Source: Deltaproteobacteria bacterium
GTDB taxonomy: Bacteria; Desulfobacterota; UBA8473
NCBI GenBank assembly: GCA_030643245.1
Contig: DAOWME010000149.1
Coordinates: forward strand, 1 to 7,495
Direction: 5' to 3'
DNA: 7,495 nt
Positions 5,544-7,495 of the stretch are shown here, one piece after another; within the stretch, counting starts at the first letter, position 1, and every line of letters begins with the position of its first letter. The notes below the pieces were generated by a model, which was given only the letters and a program-made list of their open reading frames with translations, was not told the DNA's origin and ran no database searches. The position numbers and the translations under genes were made by a program.

Positions 5544-5730
5544 TTAGGGGCGAGGCCGAAATAACTTCCCCATTTGTACATCTCATCTTCAGGCCATCTT
5601 TGCCCGATCTTCAAACACAAAATCCTCGAAATAGGTAAGACTATTCCTGCGGTTTTGCGTTTTCAGATCGAACAAATCTAACCTAAATCTGAGCGCCAAC
5701 TTGGGGAAGTTATTTCGTCCCCGTCCCTAA
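5544..5730. mobile_element. Family A element, complete copy with terminal inverted repeats
   Basis: The left end 5544-5573 and right end 5701-5730 are inverted copies matching at about 26 of 30 positions, sharing CGAAATAACTTCCCCA. Inside, 5605-5625 and 5650-5670 pair again (16 of 21), so the whole 187 bp can fold into one long stem. The core recurs at 7353-7495 at roughly 95% and, eroded, at 855-966. It is a non-coding MITE-like repeat. Its left end lies 1 bp from the stop of the transposase tail. Confidence 0.85.
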
Positions 5731-5811
5731 GTGCATAGTGTATACTAAATCGGACAGAATTTCCAAATAATTACCCTACACCTCCTGAGGCAGAGAAAGG
5801 GGGTAGATGGG

Positions 5812-5883
5812 ATGGCAAAGAGCCGAGACTGGGACAGCGTTGGAGAGATCGTCGCAAAGATTAAGGAGATTGGACTTAGTTAG
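5812..5883 (+). pseudogene. Short ORF truncated by the family C element
   Basis: An ATG at 5812, preceded by AAAGGGGG (5796-5803, 8-nt spacer), opens a frame reading MAKSRDWDSVGEIVAKIKEI then GLS. It stops at a TAG that straddles the target duplication and the first base of the element at 5883-6070. Removing the element and one copy of the 6-bp duplication removes the stop and extends the frame to 40 codons (ending YGLRCCPLLSQLKRDTT, stop at 6126-6128). I do not recognise the protein. Ribosome site and composition favour a real start, but length is too small for certainty. Confidence 0.35.
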
Positions 5884-6070
5884 TTTCCATCCAGAAATGG
5901 CCCTTTTTCCCCTGAGCTGCGTTCTCCTCAGGTTTCCGCCTGCGACGTACGATCATGTATGCCTCGGCGCAAACCGTCGTGCGGCCTTGCTCAGAGAAAA
6001 AATTGCTCATTTCTGGATTGGAAACCAACTCGTGCCCATTTTCTCAAGAAGTCTATTTATGGATGAGCAC
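5883..6070. mobile_element. Family C element 1 with 6-bp target duplication
   Basis: The ends GTTTCCATCCAGAAAT (5883-5898) and the reverse of 6055-6070 (GTGCTCATCCATAAAT) match at 12 of 16. TAGTTA flanks both sides exactly (5877-5882 and 6071-6076), as expected of a transposed segment. A nested palindrome, arms 5883-5917 and 5989-6025, contains ATCCAGAAATG on both strands, with a GC-rich centre that is itself partly palindromic around 5943-5970. The element has no coding capacity. A related element with the same kind of ends lies at 6440-6579. Confidence 0.8.
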
Positions 6071-6120
6071 TAGTTATGGATTGAGATGCTGTCCACTATT
6101 ATCTCAACTGAAAAGGGACA

Positions 6121-6282
6121 CTACCTAAAGTTATACCCAGATGGTTTAATGCGAAATAAAAGATCCAAAAATGTGATTTTTCCCTGCTCAGTCAGCGGCC
6201 AGCGCTCGAAGGGGATGATAACCTGGTTGGCTTTCTCATCCCGGGCTATATAATGTATGTATCGGGTTTCTTGATATAACCT
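6121..6282 (-). pseudogene. Unidentified 3' coding remnant
   Basis: The minus frame 6282 to 6121 has 53 sense codons and then TAG. It reads RLYQETRYIHYIARDEKANQ, then VIIPFERWPLTEQGKITFLD and LLFRIKPSGYNFR. Its composition is that of an ordinary globular protein C-terminus. It has no start codon: a TAA at 6285-6283 closes it upstream, just beside the family B copy. I cannot name the family. It is probably the tail of a gene removed by rearrangement at the repeat. Confidence 0.4.
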
Positions 6283-6298
6283 TTAGAAAATACTCCAC

Positions 6299-6382
6299 CT
6301 GTGCAGTTGGGCAGGTTTACCATTTGCCGGGCGCTCATTTCGTTTGATTGTTATGAACCACAGTCTGGCATAAGGCTGTATG
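6299..6382 (+). repeat. Family B repeat, single arm
   Basis: This 84-bp stretch matches the reverse complement of 1152-1235 without gaps, with 12 mismatches. It runs from CTGTGCAGTT, through TTTCGTTTG and TTGTTATGAAC, to TCTGGCATAAGG and TGTATG. Unlike the copy at 998-1235, no inverted partner follows, so this is a solo arm. Confidence 0.8.
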
Positions 6383-6395
6383 ATGACTATTCACT

Positions 6396-6430
6396 CCCCT
6401 CCCTTTGGAAAAGGGGAGGGGAGGGGGGGG
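6396..6430 (+). repeat. C-rich/G-rich hairpin with G-quadruplex potential
   Basis: CCCCTCCCTTT (6396-6406) faces AAAAGGGGAGGGG (6409-6421), forming a tight stem with one bulge. The G tract continues as GGGG-A-GGGG-A-GGGGGGGG (6413-6430), enough for four GGG runs. It lies between the family B arm and family C element 2. No gene is close enough downstream to suggest a terminator function with confidence. Confidence 0.6.
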
Positions 6431-6439
6431 ATTTATCTA

Positions 6440-6579
6440 GTGTCCATCCAGAAATGAGATATTTTATCAGGGTCAAGGAAGACGAAGATTTTAACCGCAG
6501 GGATACATTGGGTATTTTGAGGATTAAAATCTGAGTCTGACGCAGAGATTGCGGAAAATAGCCATTTATGGATGGGCAC
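6440..6579. mobile_element. Family C element 2
   Basis: Ends GTGTCCATCCAGAAATGAG (6440-6458) and the reverse of 6561-6579 (GTGCCCATCCATAAATGGC) match at about 15 of 19 positions. An inner perfect 9-bp inverted repeat (AGATTTTAA at 6486-6494, TTAAAATCT at 6524-6532) forms a second stem. Flanking 6-mers TATCTA and AAACTA agree at only 4 of 6, so any target duplication has decayed. The interior differs from element 1. Confidence 0.7.
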
Positions 6580-6605
6580 AAACTAAGGGACGAGGTTAAA
6601 AGGAC

Positions 6606-7328
6606 ATGAGGGGTGAAATGCATCGCAAGATCACAATCGGTAAAAAATATTGCGGATTTTCCAATATAGGAAACGGGGGCTATGTCTGTGGCATGGTGGC
6701 TAAGGATATGCAAGGTATCGTGGAAGTCACGCTCTGGAAGCCTCCTCCCTTGGATCTGCCGTTGGATGTGGAGAGAGATGATAACAAGGTTCTTGTCAAG
6801 GATGGCGATCTGGTTGTAGCGGAAGGTCGGTCGTCTTCCATTGATCTTGAAGTTCCGGATCCGCCTACTTACCGGGAAGCAGTGGAGGCCTCGAAGCTTT
6901 CTGCAGCGCTCATAGATCATCCGCTCAGTCCGGACTGCTTTGTGTGCGGATGCAACCGGGCGGAAGGCGACGGGTTGAGGGTCTTTGCCGGCCCTGTCAC
7001 GGGTAAGAGGATTGTCGCGGCTCCCTGGGTTCCAAGGGCTTCATTGGCCGATAATTCAGGAAAGATAAGGAAGGAGTTCCTCTGGGCCGTTCTTGATTGT
7101 CCAGGGGCTTACTCATTTATCGATAGCCGTACACCGGTTGTAGTGCTCGGCCGCCTTGTTGCCGATGTTAAGAATCGTATCACACCCGGCGAAAAGTGTA
7201 TTGTCATCGGCTGGAAGGTCTCCACGGACGGCCGGAAGTACTTCTCAGGTTCTGCGCTCTTTTCAGAATCCGGTGAGTTGTCCGGTATGGCAAAGGCCAC
7301 GTGGTTCCTCATGAAGGATGGAGTGTAA
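6606..7328 (+). CDS. Hypothetical protein, hotdog-fold (thioesterase-like) with CFVCG motif
   Basis: This complete 240-residue cytoplasmic protein has no signal peptide or membrane segment. Near the N-terminus NGGYVCG (23-29) is followed by EVTLWKPPPLDLPL (40-53). A cysteine motif DCFVCGCNRAEGDGLRVFAG (110-129) sits mid-protein. LWAVLDCPGAYSF lies in the C-terminal half, and the end reads GSALFSESGELSGMAKATWF. This pattern resembles bacterial proteins predicted to contain two hotdog units, the fold of acyl-CoA thioesterases and dehydratases; the fold is inferred from memory of the family, and activity is unproven. Two starts are possible. ATG 6606 has AAAAGGA close by, and ATG 6618 has GAGGGG and begins MHRKITIG, closer to where such proteins normally start. 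It is flanked by repeats and not in an evident operon. Confidence 0.6.
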   Translation: MRGEMHRKITIGKKYCGFSNIGNGGYVCGMVAKDMQGIVEVTLWKPPPLDLPLDVERDDNKVLVKDGDLVVAEGRSSSIDLEVPDPPTYREAVEASKLSAALIDHPLSPDCFVCGCNRAEGDGLRVFAGPVTGKRIVAAPWVPRASLADNSGKIRKEFLWAVLDCPGAYSFIDSRTPVVVLGRLVADVKNRITPGEKCIVIGWKVSTDGRKYFSGSALFSESGELSGMAKATWFLMKDGV

Positions 7329-7352
7329 CCGGGGTTGAAATCCGGAGACCTT

Positions 7353-7495
7353 TAAGGGACGGGGACGAAATAACTTCCCCATTTGTGCATCTCATCTTCA
7401 GGCCATCTTTGCCCGATCTTCAAACACAAAATCCTCAAAATAGATCGACTATTCCTGCGGTTTTGCGTTTTCAGATCGAACAAATCTAACCTAAA
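7353..7495. mobile_element. Family A element, partial at the right window edge
   Basis: It begins with the family A terminal repeat TAAGGGACGGGGACGAAATA and follows the copy at 5544-5730 with only a few substitutions and one small indel up to the window end. The right terminal repeat would lie beyond the edge. The near identity of the two copies implies recent spread. It starts 24 bp after the stop of the hotdog-like gene. Confidence 0.85.

Noticed and set aside
5353..5586. 77-codon minus frame
   Set aside because: It is the antisense of the HTH tail and enters the family A terminal repeat; low-complexity composition.
5807..6073. 88-codon plus frame starting at 5807
   Set aside because: Most of it is read through the palindromic family C element; the better-supported start is the ATG at 5812 in another frame.
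6387..6920. 177-codon minus frame
   Set aside because: It spans the G-rich hairpin, family C element 2 and the antisense of the hotdog-like gene, with no coherent domain.
7328..7350. Possible terminator after the hotdog-like gene (CCGG...CCGG)
   Set aside because: The stem is only 4 bp with no following T-run.
7301..7489. 62-codon plus frame after the hotdog-like gene
   Set aside because: Nearly all of it lies in the family A repeat, and the same peptide is implied by every copy of that repeat.

Overview
The window looks like part of the chromosome of a Gram-negative anaerobe, most probably a Desulfobacterota-type (deltaproteobacterial) sulfate reducer or syntroph. The evidence is an OmpA-like outer-membrane protein with thrombospondin type 3 repeats, a VorB-type ferredoxin-dependent 2-oxoacid oxidoreductase, a VapBC module, a REP-associated tyrosine transposase remnant, and many small palindromic repeats. 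The taxonomic call is inference from gene families and style; no rRNA or tRNA gene is present to settle it.

Layout. (1) Positions 1-787, minus strand: the 5' part of an outer-membrane beta-barrel protein whose exported C-terminal portion consists of 90-bp (30-residue) TSP3 calcium-binding repeats and runs off the left edge. (2) 788-1334: an intergenic region made almost entirely of repeat material, namely an eroded copy of repeat family A and a large imperfect palindrome of family B. (3) 1335-3944, plus strand: a vor-like operon with alpha (VorB), beta (TPP and Fe-S) and gamma subunits. Beta overlaps alpha by 4 bp, but gamma is separated from beta by a 214-bp gap holding a long hairpin. No ferredoxin-like delta subunit is visible. 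(4) 3945-4385: a 173-bp inverted-repeat element and an unassigned short frame. (5) 4360-5005, minus strand: an AT-rich VapB-VapC toxin-antitoxin pair with a near-consensus promoter overlapped by a perfect tandem 10-bp repeat. (6) 5022-6600: a graveyard of mobile DNA. It holds an N-terminal RAYT/Y1 transposase fragment (minus), a separate C-terminal HTH tail of the same kind of transposase (plus), a complete 187-bp family A element, a 188-bp family C element with an exact 6-bp target duplication, an unidentified coding remnant on the minus strand, a second family B copy, a G-rich hairpin, and a second family C element. (7) 6606-7328, plus strand: an intact hypothetical protein with a CFVCG motif that resembles hotdog-fold (thioesterase-like) proteins. 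(8) 7353-7495: a further family A copy running off the right edge.

Functionally, the Vor enzyme would oxidatively decarboxylate a branched-chain (or related) 2-oxoacid to an acyl-CoA while reducing ferredoxin. The hotdog-like protein could in principle act on acyl-CoA, but nothing in the sequence links it to the operon. The most distinctive aspect of the window is the density of non-autonomous palindromic elements, in at least four unrelated families, around fragments of a RAYT transposase. I did not find a convincing new defence or other multi-gene system.
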